A stretch of 64,000 bases of DNA from Oikopleura dioica. Taxonomy: Eukaryota > Chordata > Appendicularia > Copelata > Oikopleuridae. The stretch's first letter is position 1. Each line of letters begins with the position of its first letter. The notes beneath the pieces are model-generated. The model saw nothing but the letters and a program-made list of their open reading frames with translations, was not told the DNA's origin and made no database searches. The position numbers and the translations under genes are program-made. The stretch spans positions 2,108,001 to 2,172,000 of the forward strand of contig OU015569.1 of the NCBI GenBank assembly GCA_907165135.1, read 5' to 3'. Below are positions 47,901 to 60,188 of this stretch, in pieces.

Positions 47901-50900
47901 ACGATAATGAAAGGTCCTTCGCTATTTCGTAAATATCATAATGATCTCATTATCGCGTCCACGCGTTTCTTATTCACGCAAAGGCGCTTAAAAAATTTAG
48001 GCAACGTAAAGACAAAACTCAAAGCAAAGAGAATCAACCCATTGTACAGACCATCGCTCAGTTGTAAAACTGTACCAGTTTCGCTACTCGTAATGCTTCG
48101 CATAATAATGGCAAAAGAAAGGAGAATCCAGGAGATTCCAGTTGATAAGTTTACGAGTGACCTTTTTTGCTGATTGAAAATCATGATTGATTACTGGTAC
48201 TTGATATAAATGAGTATTTCTCCGAATGGATCATTATAACTCGAGGCTGATCATTTCAGCGTATTTAAACCGCATCCTGTGCCAGATAAATTCATTCGCG
48301 TTTCGCCAGTCGCGTACAACGGTGAAAACGGCCAGCGCAAAGTTCAACCCTTGCAGCGCGTAAACCAAGTACTCTTCCGGCTGAGGCGACGAATAGAACT
48401 TCTGCAAGAGCACTATTGAATAGAGGACAAGCATGACCAGATAAAATAGAGTTCCATAAATGTGCTGGACAAACGGCACGGCCAAGAACTGACCCGTCGA
48501 TGCAGAAATTGATGTTGATTGGTTCTGTTTCTTTGGCAAGTTAAAAAAGTTAGCTTTGCAAAGAATACTGCTTAGTTTTTCCTGCTTCTATCCAGAAAAA
48601 CCAAGATAAACTAATCTGGATTCTTGGCGTAGCTTGCACTATCGACAAAGAAAATTACTTTTCTAGATTTTAGCTGTTCTTCAGCCATCCAATCAAAGCC
48701 ACTCTAGACCACCTGGATGTCAGAAAATGAGTGACAAACGTTTTCTCCAGTCAAGAGGTCCGTACTTTCCCCATCGTGAATTAAAAAAAAGCGTAGGTAA
48801 AATACGGAGTTCCAGCTTTGAGAAAAAAAACTCGACTGTTACTGTAACCAATCAAGGGGTGCTTTGTCAGAAGTGTCCAAAAGGACTGTCTTCTTGGAAT
48901 GCTAGAAGAAAACGGACTTTTGTCACTTCTAGCAGAGCTTCCCTTTCAACCGACGACAAATTTAATCTTCGACTCGAAAAGGTGTTTGAAACCATAATGG
49001 ATAAACTAGAACGACAGTATTTGTATTTTTCTATACTCGCCTATTACAACATCGAATCAAATCTTGCTACAGGTGGTCAGAAGAAAGTGCAGACATCTTT
49101 AGGGCAAACATTCAATCCCTGAAGCAGCCTGGGCGGTCTTCCGGCCATCTGAGAGCGCATTCGACAAATACACCTCACCAGAAGTCCGTAAGAAGCCCTA
49201 TTTCGGTAATAATCCTCATCCCCTAAGCAGGGCGAGACCGGGCGACGCTGGGCGGCGCAGGGCGGCGGAAGGCGGCGCAGGGCGGCACAATTCAGTGTCT
49301 CCCCTTTCTTCTACTCAATTACTTTTTATGCTATTCTTTTAACTCATTTCCTTGACAGAAAACTTCGCCATAAGGGGGCAGAAAAAAGAGATAATGAAAA
49401 ACGTGTAATTTCTTTTCTTCCTAAAGTATTTGTGAGGCGTTAACGAGCTACAGTAACTGAGGAACGAAGGTTTACCTTAGTGGGATGAGAGCGCCGTACC
49501 ACCTACTCGAAATGTGCTCTTGGATAATCTGGCCGAGTTTTTCACTTTGAGTGGGATATACGAAGTGGCGCACTTGAATTTTTAGTATTTTATATCCGAC
49601 TGTTGAGTTCCATCGACTCACAGTATCTAACTAACTGAGTTTATATCCAATTTTTGAAGCGGCGAAAGCAGCTTCTTCAGTCGCACATCGCCCCATTGAG
49701 AGCATCGAAAATTCATCACTTGCTCGTGTTCGCTGATAGATAGCTTGCCAAAGCAATCCGTTAAAATCGCCATCGCAACAGGACATTTTAGCACGTGAGC
49801 GGCTACAGCTGCGTTTGGAAGTAAATTCCGCCGCAGACGGGGAAGACAATGAGCAGCAACTTCAGCCTTTGAGTTGACCAGCGCCCAAACTAGAATTGTA
49901 TGGAAAAAGTCGTCGTTTTCCATGTTGAGAGGACATCTGTCGAAATTGAATCCTTTTAAAAGCATAAAAAATGCCCGAATTTTCGGTGTTTTGGTACATT
50001 TAGGATAATCATTCACGCGATTTCCTTGAACGCCAGCGAAATATTCCAGCAGCCAAAATCTGCGGACGGGCATATTTTAACAAACTCTGCGTGATTGGAG
50101 ATAAGCGGCCCGTTTCCTGATTCTTTCATGTATAAACTGGCCAGGATTAGCCGCCTCGTCCGCTGCGAACAGGCGGTATATCGTTTTTGAAATGTTGGGC
50201 GACTTTCGAGGGCTACCCACTTAACGGATCACGTGTTCTCCGTAATAGGCAGCCGTTCCGAGCGCAGATTCTGAAATTGCTGGCAGACGAGTCGAACGAA
50301 AAACACTTCGTCCTTGAGCAAAGCTGATACTACTCGTTCAATAAGTTCCGTAGACCCTTAAAAGCAACGAATGAGCAGCGAAAGTGGTTAGAAATCACAC
50401 CTAAAATAGCGTTGTAGTCGTCGATAGGGCAGTTTTCAAGAAAGTCGGCGCAGATGGACTCATTGTGAGAAATCAACGAGAAAGTTTCAATCGGCGAAAA
50501 TTTGAGGTTTGCTTCTCAATGCTCTGAAATCATTCATACTTTTCTTTATCAGTATTTTTCAATTTTAAGCTGTCCTATTTGTCGTTCAAAGTTATTCTCC
50601 AAGAGGATCAGGTTGTGAGCGAACTTGTTGTACAAGTCTTCTGAAGGCTGTTTTCCAAGAAGGTTCTAAAGAGAGGCAAGATGACCTTTGGCTAATTCTT
50701 AAAGAAAAACAAGGCTTGAAAAGAACTTAATAAATATCGTGTGCTCTTTCTTCTGATCGCAGTAGAAAGCGGGTTGAGCTGTGGCGCGAGTGGATTCATT
50801 AGCACGGGCACTCCCTTTGATATCACGTCTCGGATTCTCCTCTCATCCTTTGCAGCTTTATTTGGGATCAAAATGCGATAGAAAAGCGAACCTTTAAAAA

Positions 50901-51451
50901 AGAGAATTCGATCCGCTAGACTAGAAGCACTTGAAAACGTGGACATTGCCAGTATGTCTCTAAGCCCGCTCTAATATCATCCGGAAACTTGGTTAGAAGC
51001 GTGTGGGTTAGATTTGGGTCCAAACTTGTGTTTTCGCCTTCATCGACGACTCCGATAAATTTGACCGTTTGTTTAAACTAGATCGCCAATTCATAAAAAA
51101 ATGAGAGCATTTAAAATTGCGCCCACCTTCGAGTTCAAACGTGTAAGTTGCGAGTCAATATCGCACCTGACGCCAGAGACGAGCACTACTGCCTCTGTTT
51201 TTGCTGCAAAGTAGAAAAGCAGCTTTAATTTCTCGACGAGCTCGTGGCGAGGCCAGTCGCTTAAAAAGGCTACCTTTTTACTCCGGCAAGAAGAAGTACC
51301 TGCAATTCGCGAGTGGACCACCTCTGACGATGAGCAAAAGGCTCGGACGTTCTTGAAACCATTGGTTGACAATTGAGCCGAAATTATTACGATTGGCATA
51401 AGCCACCTTCCCAACTGATTGAATACTTTTCAAGTCTCTCGTTCGTTCCAT
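44978..51451 (-). CDS. TRPM2: TRPM2-like cation channel with C-terminal NUDT9-like domain
   Basis: TRPM2 is a Ca2+-permeable channel gated by ADP-ribose. In order on minus: MHR pieces from 51451 (HELVEKLKLLFYFAAKTEA; SLDPNLTHTLL), MHR4 at 50073-49640 (HTILVWALVNSKAEVAAHC), and a pre-S1 exon (about 49535-49440). S1-S2 lie at 48539-48234, S3-S4 at 48184-47936. S5 (YLLLLVVSFGITTQGLLFP, close to human YGVTTQALLHP) is at about 47844-47600, S6 at about 47460, then a coiled coil (KLEEKVTGKNEGDGKRELDK). The NUDT9-like region runs from about 46103 to 44978: PVPDENLKWDAPWEDYDPV, GRTGGVGVGRLD and NTDHAWLEGDF, each aligning with NUDT9. The Nudix box (GX5EX7REUXEE) is absent. Several intron joins are unresolved, and a GTGAGA donor at the end could add a short exon. 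Confidence 0.8.
46418..46726 (+). CDS. Single-exon charged helical protein nested in a TRPM2 intron
   Basis: 102-residue ORF on the strand opposite to TRPM2. Starts MQSDRKRKSTGPKVCGAQL and continues as an uninterrupted Glu/Lys/Arg-rich helix (EQEKQKKAQEDERRKKEE) ending RRRLYINETW. AATAAAAC follows the stop by about 70 bp. Long charged helices of this kind occur by chance in biased sequence, so the call is moderate. No family recognised. Confidence 0.5.
   Translation: MQSDRKRKSTGPKVCGAQLRLRKIQRRRLGEHIRQMIEAENELEKLRKEEQEKQKKAQEDERRKKEEDQRKQKEEENVKKFRQFFSKEILEMRRRLYINETW
48727..49122 (+). CDS. Single-exon ORF of 131 codons nested in the TRPM2 gene
   Basis: ATG at 48727, MSDKRFLQSRGPYFPHREL..., with a CQKC pair and a helical part (FETIMDKLERQYLYFSILAYY). 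It sits between TRPM2 exons on the opposite strand. No homology recognised. The frame is long for this A/T-rich sequence, but expression is unproven. Confidence 0.35.
   Translation: MSDKRFLQSRGPYFPHRELKKSVGKIRSSSFEKKNSTVTVTNQGVLCQKCPKGLSSWNARRKRTFVTSSRASLSTDDKFNLRLEKVFETIMDKLERQYLYFSILAYYNIESNLATGGQKKVQTSLGQTFNP
49243..49301. repeat. GC-rich GGGCGRC/GGGCGGC tandem repeat
   Basis: Six to seven imperfect copies of GGGCGGC(G/A)CA-type units in A/T-rich surroundings, inside a TRPM2 intron. Similar GGGCGG words fill the ends of the element at 41078-41532, so this may be a remnant of a related element. Confidence 0.45.
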
Positions 51452-53527
51452 CTCCAGAGACAAGCAAAAACCTCTAAAAACTCGTCCCCAATTCTCTCAT
51501 CTCGAGCAAGTGGCAAAAAGAATTCGCGAAGGAGAAGCACTGTACTGGCGATACTTGATCTTTGCCCATTGTAACGGTTCACATTTGCCCGCTGGAAGAA
51601 AAAAGGGAGTTACTGTGGTTACTTGGCCTGGCTTTAATTCGCGGCAAATAAGCATTTCACAAATTCGGCAATTGGAATTTTAATTGTAAATCGCAGATTG
51701 ACAAAGTGCTGCTCGTTTATTATCCTACAAGAAGAAACTTCCGCCGCGTCAATTTATTTTCATAGCCAAACTTAATAAAATTCAATTTAGGTGAGAACGT
51801 CTAAACATTTGGACAGGTGATGAATGGCTCCTCTCATTGCCGTTTTCAAACGCGGTCCCATCCATTAGAAAACCTATTAATGTTGATTTTCGCTGTAAAA
51901 AACGACGCTCGCTACGCTTGAAAGGTTAATTTTGTTGGAGCGTGTTCCCGGAACTAATTAACTAATATAGGCTTTGGGGAGCTTAGTTCTCCTGTACTTT
52001 CGCATTATCACACGCCTTCCGACACGAATATTCGGCCCCTGCATATTCAGTTAAAGGATATGCATGTCAAGGCGCTACAAATTAAATTTGCGCACCTTGC
52101 ATAGGGACACAGCCGCACAAGAACCAGTTAGAATGACGCCCTCACACTTTATTTAGAACGTAAATATCCAGCGAAAAAATAACATCTGCAACGTTGATTA
52201 TTGGCGCCCAGAAGAAAATTAAAACGAGCATGCGGAATTCCATCGCGGACAAACAAGCTGTGATGAAAGAGAAGAGCCTCTGAGAGCGTAAAAAACGAGG
52301 AATGCATGAGACAGTGGCGATGGAGTACTCTGATGTGAGTATTCTCACGATGCTCGCCACAATCCCATATTGCCCCGCGGGGATATTGGGCTTTATTCAT
52401 GATTCTGCCCCTACCCGGACCGGGTGGTTACTACTCCGTTTGATTGAGGTTAGAAGCGCGGAATAGCGCCACCGTTTTCACGTAGTCCGCGTGCCGTAGA
52501 ATCAACGCGCCGCCCTTACTACAACTACACATTCACAACACAACCCTAGAAAAAGCAAACGATTCACTTCACTTACCTCAACACGCTTTTTTCCTATATT
52601 CGGCTGGGGAAGTAGAGAAGGAAAGAAAAATGAAGCGGGAATGAGAAAAAACACGGAAGATAATTTAAACGTGGAATGGGCAGACTAATCAAACAATGGG
52701 ACAAATGGAGCCAAGAAAGAGAAGATGCATCTGTATTGCTTTGACTTGTGCGCTGACTCTGGAACGGCTCATACAATCAAAAATTTCTTAGACTTTGATT
52801 TTTATTTGCTGAGCCGCGGAATAGATTTTCATCCTAGCAGGCACACTATGCGGTATTTTCATCCCCAAAATGCTAACATCAGCGCCCGAGCACGTAGAGG
52901 TCACTTCAGGTATGCCCAAAATTCTAGCGCCAAAACAGGGTCAACGTGCGAATGAGTATCGGCGCGATAATCTAAGCGCAACACATAAACTTGCACAAAC
53001 AAAGCTTTTCCAGCGGGGGCTAGAATCATTGGCAATTTGGCATTAATAGAGTTCGGCCACAGCGTGCAGATAATTTATTCAAATGATGACAGGAAATTTG
53101 AAAGTTTGAAAATTATCGTTTTCTCGATTTGCCGGCTGATTCACATCTTGATGAAGAGAATACCCTCATAATTAGCTAAATTGCGGAGCCACTTTTAGAT
53201 TTAGCTCAAGGGCCTGGTGCGCTTCAAATAACACTAGTCTTCCTCCGCGTCCGATGGTACAGACAAAATTTTACCAGCACTTTTTGATCGTTGAGTTTCT
53301 AAACAATATGCCCTTATAGATAGCGATACGCTTGCAAAAGCTCTCTGACTGCGTTATCAGCCGCAGGTGGCCTATATCCCCTTCACCCGCGAAAATTCGT
53401 GGTGTAATGATAACGCAGACGAATGTATAATTAAATTTCATGAAAAAGCAGCATCTTGCTTGATTTGCAACGGATTATTAATGCAATCGTTAGATTGAGA
53501 AGACAAATTCACTCAGAATAAATTCAG
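51452..53527. other. No gene recognised (divergent spacer)
   Basis: About 2 kb between the start of the TRPM2-like gene (minus) and the PhoPQ-related gene (plus). Short ORFs at 52142-52400 and 52725-52955 have no support. It probably contains both promoters and the signal-peptide exon of the plus gene, which I could not identify. Confidence 0.4.
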
Positions 53528-56066
53528 CGAGCGCGCCGATTGAAGTGAGCTCCACGACAAGCGCGAGCACGCTGAGCAGCGACTCGACATTCACAGAGCT
53601 TGAAACTACCACTACCACAACAACCGAAGCAATAACAACGACAACTACGACAACTACAACGACGACAACTACCTCAACAACAACAACTACCGCATTCCCA
53701 ACAACAACGAGCACGGTGCCCGTAATAGAAGCAGGCGAGCCGTTGCTCAACTTTTTAAAGAGCACGAGAGAAGATGACGAGCCCAAAATCGACTTTATAG
53801 ACACGATGGACACGACACAAAGTAGAGTTCACATTGTAAATATTACTACTGGAAGCTGGATGTTCGGCGATGTCGAGAATCTTTGGTCACATTATCTCGT
53901 GATATTTGTTCCAAAGGGAAAGGTCACGATAGCAACATCACTGCCCGTTTATTTTTAAAACAGCAACGAATTAGTTATTCAAACCTTCTAAAAGTACCGC
54001 GACCAAAACCTCGATGGAAACGGATTCTTCTACTCAACCGAGGGGCCTGCTGATGGCAGCGATATGCTCCTCTCAATCGAAGCCGAATTCATGAAGGGTC
54101 TCGCGGAGCGCACAGGATCCGTCACAGCGCTGCTCTACGGTAATCCGCCCTCTCCGTTGCGACATGGCACCGGGTCAAACGACACGGAAGAGGTCTTCTT
54201 CGGAAACCAGATCTTGGCGCTATCGTGGGATTACGCCCGCAAATCCGAGCCTGTCGATCCTTCGGTGAGTCGTTTTTTTTCATTTATATATAACACCTGG
54301 AAAAATTAAATAATCCATTTATTAATTCTAAAATTATAGTTATGATATGTATGCAAAAAATAAGAAAGAATCCTTGAATTGTGGATATTTCAGGCCTTTT
54401 CTTAAATGAATCGAGACCGGGAATGAATCCTCGGTAACATGATCCGAACGTTAGCCCTTTGCGGCATCCGAGCTCTCGAGAAATATGCCAAAGAATGCTT
54501 GTGCATTTGCGATGTTCCGCTCTCTCCTTTTTGTATAAGAAAAACGCAGCGGAACAAACGCGTTCCGTTACGTTTAACTCAAACATCATTTCCGTGAAGT
54601 CCATAATTGGCGAGGCGCGGATTGAGCGCGGCCACACTCGAGAGTGTTCTTCTTTCTCATCTGTTCGTTCAGAAAAACGTGGTCTTTCCGATCCTGCGAT
54701 CTGTTTTGCGAAGCTTGGACGCGGTGACGGACATTGTGCAGGAGAAAGACGAGCTGCCGGTTCCGATTAGCAATTTCTGCGTGATGTCGGAAGTCCCCTT
54801 CGTCGCCTGGCTCGCTGGAGTAGATCCGAGGGTCAAGTGCTCAGTTCCGATACTGACTGACTTGATTAACGGCACCGCCCAGTTCGAGCGGCAGTACAGG
54901 TAAAAACCCCCACGTTTCGAATAATTTCTTGTGAAAATATAAAAATCGTCGCGCTACAAGCGTAAAATCAAATTTCAAATGGGAAAAATCGTAGCGCTCA
55001 AAACTTGTCTCGAATAATTTTCAAAGTTCCTGCATTTCTTTTTTTAAAAAAGTGATCAAAGGTCTATGGCTGGCTGGAGTCATCACTGGGCTGGCTTTGG
55101 GGATCTGTTTGACGACCTGGGCTCGAGAGAGCTCTGGGAGGTTCTTCGACATGTGGACCCGATTTATCAACCAGAAAGATTCAATCAATCGATTCTCATG
55201 CTCAGAGCCGGAAACGACGAAGCTTCTGGTAGATACTAAGTCATTCCTCAATGCTTATACAATATATATTAAGTTCCCGATGCAACTTACGATTTCTACG
55301 ACAAAATGAGCAAGAACCAAAAGATCTACCTACGCTCGCTGCCCAACTCGTTGCATGAGATCGACGAGCGTTTCCGCAACACCATCGAAGGCTTTTACGT
55401 TGCCGATCGAAGCCAGTCGCGAGAGTAAGTCTACTTCATTCAATCAAGCTTGTAAAGAGAGAAGTACTCGGTCTCTGACTAGAGGAATGCGCCGTGCATA
55501 AATTTATATTTTCTTCAAAAATGTGCTTTTAGAAGCCCGCAGCCAAATCTAAATTGGACTTTGCTTGCCACTGACGAAGAGAACGAGATCATCGTCACCA
55601 GTGATAGACGACCTTCGCGGATAACAGTGTGGATGTCTGAAACGCAGAACAGGAACAAGAAGGATTTCAGACTTTTGAAGCTGGTCAAGGATGGCGTCAC
55701 CGCGCAAAACAGTCAATATTTGTGAGGAGATTCAGTTGACTTTCGCTGTTTTACTGTTCTTGTAGGCCCTTCAAGGAACCTCCTTACCTCGAAGACATCA
55801 CTTTCGATTTGGAGCGATATCGAGGCAGGCGCCAGGCGATGTACACTCAGCTGTACACTTACCGGGCGAGTTTCGAAATGCCCCCGAAAGGCTACTGGAA
55901 AGCATACTTCATCGAACTCGAGTTCGTCGGCCAGTGGTCCTCGCAGATCTACACCACGGAGACAAACGTGATCCCGAACAAGCTGCCCTGGCAGGGATGC
56001 TGGGAGAACCAGCGCAAGAAGCACTTCTACGACTGCGAGAAAAAGTACGAGCGTCGCTTCTTGTGA
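53528..56066 (+). CDS. PhoPQ-activated pathogenicity-related / AprA-like protein (PF10142 type)
   Basis: Alpha/beta-hydrolase-like family known from bacterial PhoPQ-regulated proteins and the secreted Dictyostelium proliferation repressor AprA. The first recognisable exon has a Ser/Thr stalk with a long poly-Thr run (about 53602-53700), suggesting O-glycosylation. Further exons encode TGSWMFGDVENLWSHYLVIF, HGTGSNDTEEVFFGNQI, FVAWLAGVDPRVKCSVPI (the region of the usual GASKRGW nucleophile motif, here FCVMSEVPF), HHWAGFGDLFDDLGSRELWE, and IYLRSLPNSLHE (the usual LPN...H). Introns are GT-AG (for example after DPS at 54264 and REA at 55214). The stop is at 56064-56066. The 5' exon with the signal peptide is missing from the model. 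Molecular function unknown. Confidence 0.7.
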
Positions 56067-56327
56067 CAGAGCAGAATCATCAATACAGAGTACCTCTACG
56101 AAAGTGGGAGGCACTGCCGCGCGCCGGAAAGTGCTCTTATTCACTATTTTTATAATCTTTAACCTATGTAAAATGCCCTCAATCAATACACTTCCTGAAA
56201 ACATATTTATTAATAAATTTCTATTCAAATTTCAGAATCAGTGTAGAATTTTTATTTATTCGCAGACTTTCGAAATTAGCTCTTTATCTTTCGCCGCAGC
56301 TAAAAAACTTTATAATTTGTATGCAAA

Positions 56328-58694
56328 TTATCTCAAACCTTGTATTTCGCAGAGAAGAGAACTTCGACAATCTTTATCGCACTTTGAATGCTGGCTTTTG
56401 TGGTACTTGTTTGCAAAATACTTTCGAAAACTGCCACTGCTTTTGCCGTCTTTCCACGCTGCGACGAGTGCACCCCATGATTCAGGAGACAGGTCTTGAA
56501 GATTGTACTCCGCTCTCGCCGAGTATGACTAGATAATGATGAAAATTAGAGGCTTTTCATGAGAAATAATGACCTTGAAGAACTTCGGCGTTTCGTTTCT
56601 AGCAACGTCTTCTACATTCGTTTTGAAGGTATGATGCTCCAGTACAGCAAAAGTGGTATTTTCCCGTTCCCAACTGAGTAAGGCTGATTTTGTCATCGAA
56701 AAGGTAAGAAAATTGCCCTCATCAAGTTCATAAAATATTAACACTGAAATCAGTCCTGTCAATTTCGTACACTCTGAAAGAAGGATCCACACCCTCCCAT
56801 GTTGTCACACTTGGAGTGACATAGGCTATGTTGCTTGGTTGCTTCTCGTCGTAGTCAGAATAGAACACTTTTATGTGATCCCAATGGGTGTGGCCATAAA
56901 ACTGTACAGTGACGGTTTCTGAGAACCTAGTCAAATTTATAATAGCCCTAAATCTATACGCCGTACCGATCGATTATTTTGTAGAACTCCGCCGAGCAAA
57001 AGTGGATCGTGTCGGGCTCTCCAGGTGGTATGTGTCCTAATAATAGCACTTTTTCCGACGTAGCTTCGGCCCTCACTAATGTGTCCACAAGCCATTGATG
57101 TTGGTTGCTTACGGTTTTTGAAGGGAAGTATGTAATTTTAATTTGTAAGGGTTTGTCGCCTCGTGAATAGAAAATGCACGAGTGACACGGCGCAACTAGC
57201 TGTTATCAGTTGTTATATTCACGGGAGAAAACCGAGCCCGGGGTCGCCATCCGTGAGAAGAATCCAGAAGTTCTCATCGTTGCAGAAGTTCGAGTTGATG
57301 GAGACGACTCTGAAGCCCGGTCGTAAAAGCTGCGTGTACTGAAGGAAGGGGATGCTTTTAGTCAGAATAAGGATCAATTTTATACATATCCGTGGCGTTT
57401 TATGGTCTCGTAAGATTGTGCCTCGAGTCCAAATGGTTCCCACGCGTCTGCTAACACCTAGATGGGCTTTAGATTTTTCACACATGGCAGAAATTACTTC
57501 GTAGAGCCAATAGTCGCTGCTGGGAAAGGCGTTGACCGGAACTCCTTCATGATTCCCGACCGACGGTAAAATCACTGTTTTCTGAATAAAATAAAATAGA
57601 ACTAACGCCAGAGGAAGAACTTGCCGGAAATCTTTTGCGAAATTCTTGCGTGATATTGAATATTAGACCAGCGGTAGTCCGGGGAGAGTACTCCCAGAGG
57701 TTATGTGCTAAAATTATAAAAATGGCTTTGATCAAAGAATCAGCTTACCCGGCGCGTCACCTGTCCAAAAAAGGAAGTCCGGTTCGGGAAGCGTCTCTTT
57801 TGCTGCATCTGAGGCTGATAAAGAAACTCGCTCAAATAATCGAATAAAATATGAAAGGTGTCCTTTCCTAAAGTGGCGGCAAATGTTCTGAATGGAATGT
57901 CACAGGATGCTTTTGTGCCCCAGAAAAACGCTGAATTTGCTGCGCTTTTTTGTGAGCTTCCAGTTGAGGAAGAGCGGCAGCATAGCGGCTGATCGCATTC
58001 AGATAGCGCGTTCTCTTCGTAATCCAGGTCAATGTGGACGTCGGTTATGTGGAGAACTTTGAGAGTTTTAACTGGCTCGGTCTGGGGTTGAAAATGTGAA
58101 GTTGAGATTTCAACCTTTGTGCTCTTTGAAATTTATAACCCGCGCTTAGTTGGGAACGCCGTCTTCGATCGTGGACGCTTTCTAGTTGGGATTTGAACTT
58201 GCTTCCATTCGAACAGATTCCAAATCTCAGCCGAAGAAAAACAATCGGGCAGAATCAAATTGCAAACTGATTGAGGACTGGGTCGGACATTACGCACAAC
58301 GGCGAGAAACTCCGGCCGGAAGAGGTCAATCGTCCCGTAGCAAATGTTTTTGTCGAATATTTTAAACTGCCAGCAGATTTTCTTGAGAGACCTTGTCTTT
58401 TGATGCTAATGGAATTTCGTGATTATCGCGGCTGAAGAGACAAAGATACGTCTCCTTGTCTCCAACAATAACCATTTAGCTAACTTTGACAAATGAACGC
58501 GTTGGCCCCTCGCTCGGTTCTCACAAACGGCAATAAGGTTTTCACCCCCGCTTCGCATGCGAGACATTTCGTCGAGTAAGCTAGAATATTGACCGCTCCA
58601 AATAACTGTTAATTAATTCTGCTTTTCTACCTCTTGACTTTAGAACAAGTGATGCGTCGGCCAGACAAATAGCAAGAAAGATTACCAGCTTCAT
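56328..58694 (-). CDS. SMPD1: Acid sphingomyelinase
   Basis: Lysosomal or secreted phosphodiesterase cleaving sphingomyelin to ceramide and phosphocholine. Signal peptide MKLVIFLAICLADASLVLKS (58694). Saposin B domain (YSTKCLACEAGVKTLLPF ... KNICYGTIDLF). The metallophosphatase domain has the metal-binding motifs TDVHIDLDY, TGDAP, SVGNHEGVPVNAFP and YGHTHWD, all intact. The C-terminal domain ends ...CDKDCRSSLLCEIQGLR, with a stop at 56328. Most introns are GT-AG. Between IPFRTFAATL and ASDAAKETLPEPD the only frame-preserving junction is GA-AG (57867-57815, 53 bp, G|GAAAGG). It is convergent with the PhoPQ-related gene. Confidence 0.9.
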
Positions 58695-60188
58695 GAGCAA
58701 TAAACCTTCTCTTTTAAACTTTCCGCTCTCGCCTTTTTAATCCATTGTTTATTTTTTTTATCAGAACTTGATCTCGAAATCAAGTCTGGGCGAAAATCGT
58801 TGATTCTTTTCTGAACCTATCCCGCTCGTAAAAATGCTTTTAGTAGGAAACAGAAAGTGACAGAAGAAGAAGCAGAAAGTGATAATACATTGATTGAGGG
58901 CGGAGATTAGCCAAAGCGGGTATTATTTTCGGACAGCGCTTCAAGCTGGGAAGATGAACTTTTCGCGTCATTTTTTCGCGGATCCTCACCCCCTGTGAAA
59001 TCTAGCAACAGTTTCACAAGCAACGTTTTTTTGATGTTTGGCGGAATTCAATCGATCCGACGTCATTCGCCGTTTATCCTATATTTTCCATCGATTAACA
59101 GCAAAATGGCGATTAATAATTTTCGCGGGCTCAATACTTTTTTCTCCCTTCTTTCAATCTAGGTACCGGGCAAAATATAAGCAAGTGGCTTTGTCCCACG
59201 GCAATGGAGCTGGGATTCGATTTCGTAAATTTTCTCGTCATTGCCAAAATTGAAAAGGATTGATGGATGATTTTATTCTTGAGATTTGCTCGAATCGCAT
59301 TAGGTTTTTTTTTCAGCGCAAGTCATTTTTGTCAATTGCAATTTCGCTTATTGGATGTTTTATGCTTGAATGCGCTGTCAAGAAGGTATTCCTGTTTTCG
59401 ACAGTTTGGGAGGCTGTTACGTTGGCTTCGTAGGCTAAAGTTAAAATGGGCATTGGATTTGGTAGTTATCGGAGAACGAGTAGAGAGATCGACTCGGTTG
59501 GGATTGGTTGAGGAGCGCCTCCCGACCCATCTGGCTGCTATTTTTGCTCATATGGTCTAACCACCACGCTGAGAATATAACTCGCTTTTGTACAGGAAGG
59601 AAGTTACAGAGAGGACGAAGATCGACAACCGAAAAAGAAATTCATAAAAATCCAAAGCAAGTAAGTCTGATATTCGATCATCCCAGTCACCCCACACACC
59701 ATTAAATATTCATTTTTTTTTGGGGAAAGGTGATTTTGCTTTTGTTGTTGGCAAAAACAGAAAATGGCCATTTTGTTTCGAGAATTTATTATTATTTTTG
59801 GGGAATCTTGAGCGGAAGAAGGAAAGCCTTGATCGTATCGTTTTTGTCGTGTTTTTGGGGAGTCAAGGTCGCCCATGGATGGATAATCCCAAGGGAGCCC
59901 ATTTCAAGGTGAAGTCAACTTCAGCCCTCGCCCGGCCAGAATTGTCTTTTTAAAAGGTACAGCTTTCGCGTTACTCAGTGAATAGACCTTGCAAATCGAT
60001 CTGCAAATAGCTTAGCTCCATTTCAAACTTAAGTTTATCTATATCTTTGCTTGAGAAGCTCCTTTCCATCAATCCCTTTTTTTTAATTATTTTTTTTTCA
60101 TAAATTTGAATAGTTTTATGTTATTCGAAAAATTTTACGAGTTTTCCCTTTGAAAGGGCGTCAAAATCTGGAGATTATTGAAAATGTT
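58695..60188. other. No gene recognised
   Basis: About 1.5 kb upstream of SMPD1. Plus ORFs at 59267-59560 and 59508-59705 are uninterrupted but resemble no family, and their composition is that of translated spacer. Poly-T/poly-A runs at about 59710 and 60075. Confidence 0.4.

Noticed and set aside
53490..53813. Antisense Val-rich ORF
   Set aside because: A shadow of the poly-Thr codons of the PhoPQ-related gene on the other strand.
58180..58200. Pol III B-box-like AGTTCAAATCC on minus
   Set aside because: It lies inside the SMPD1 coding region with no A box at the right distance and no cloverleaf.
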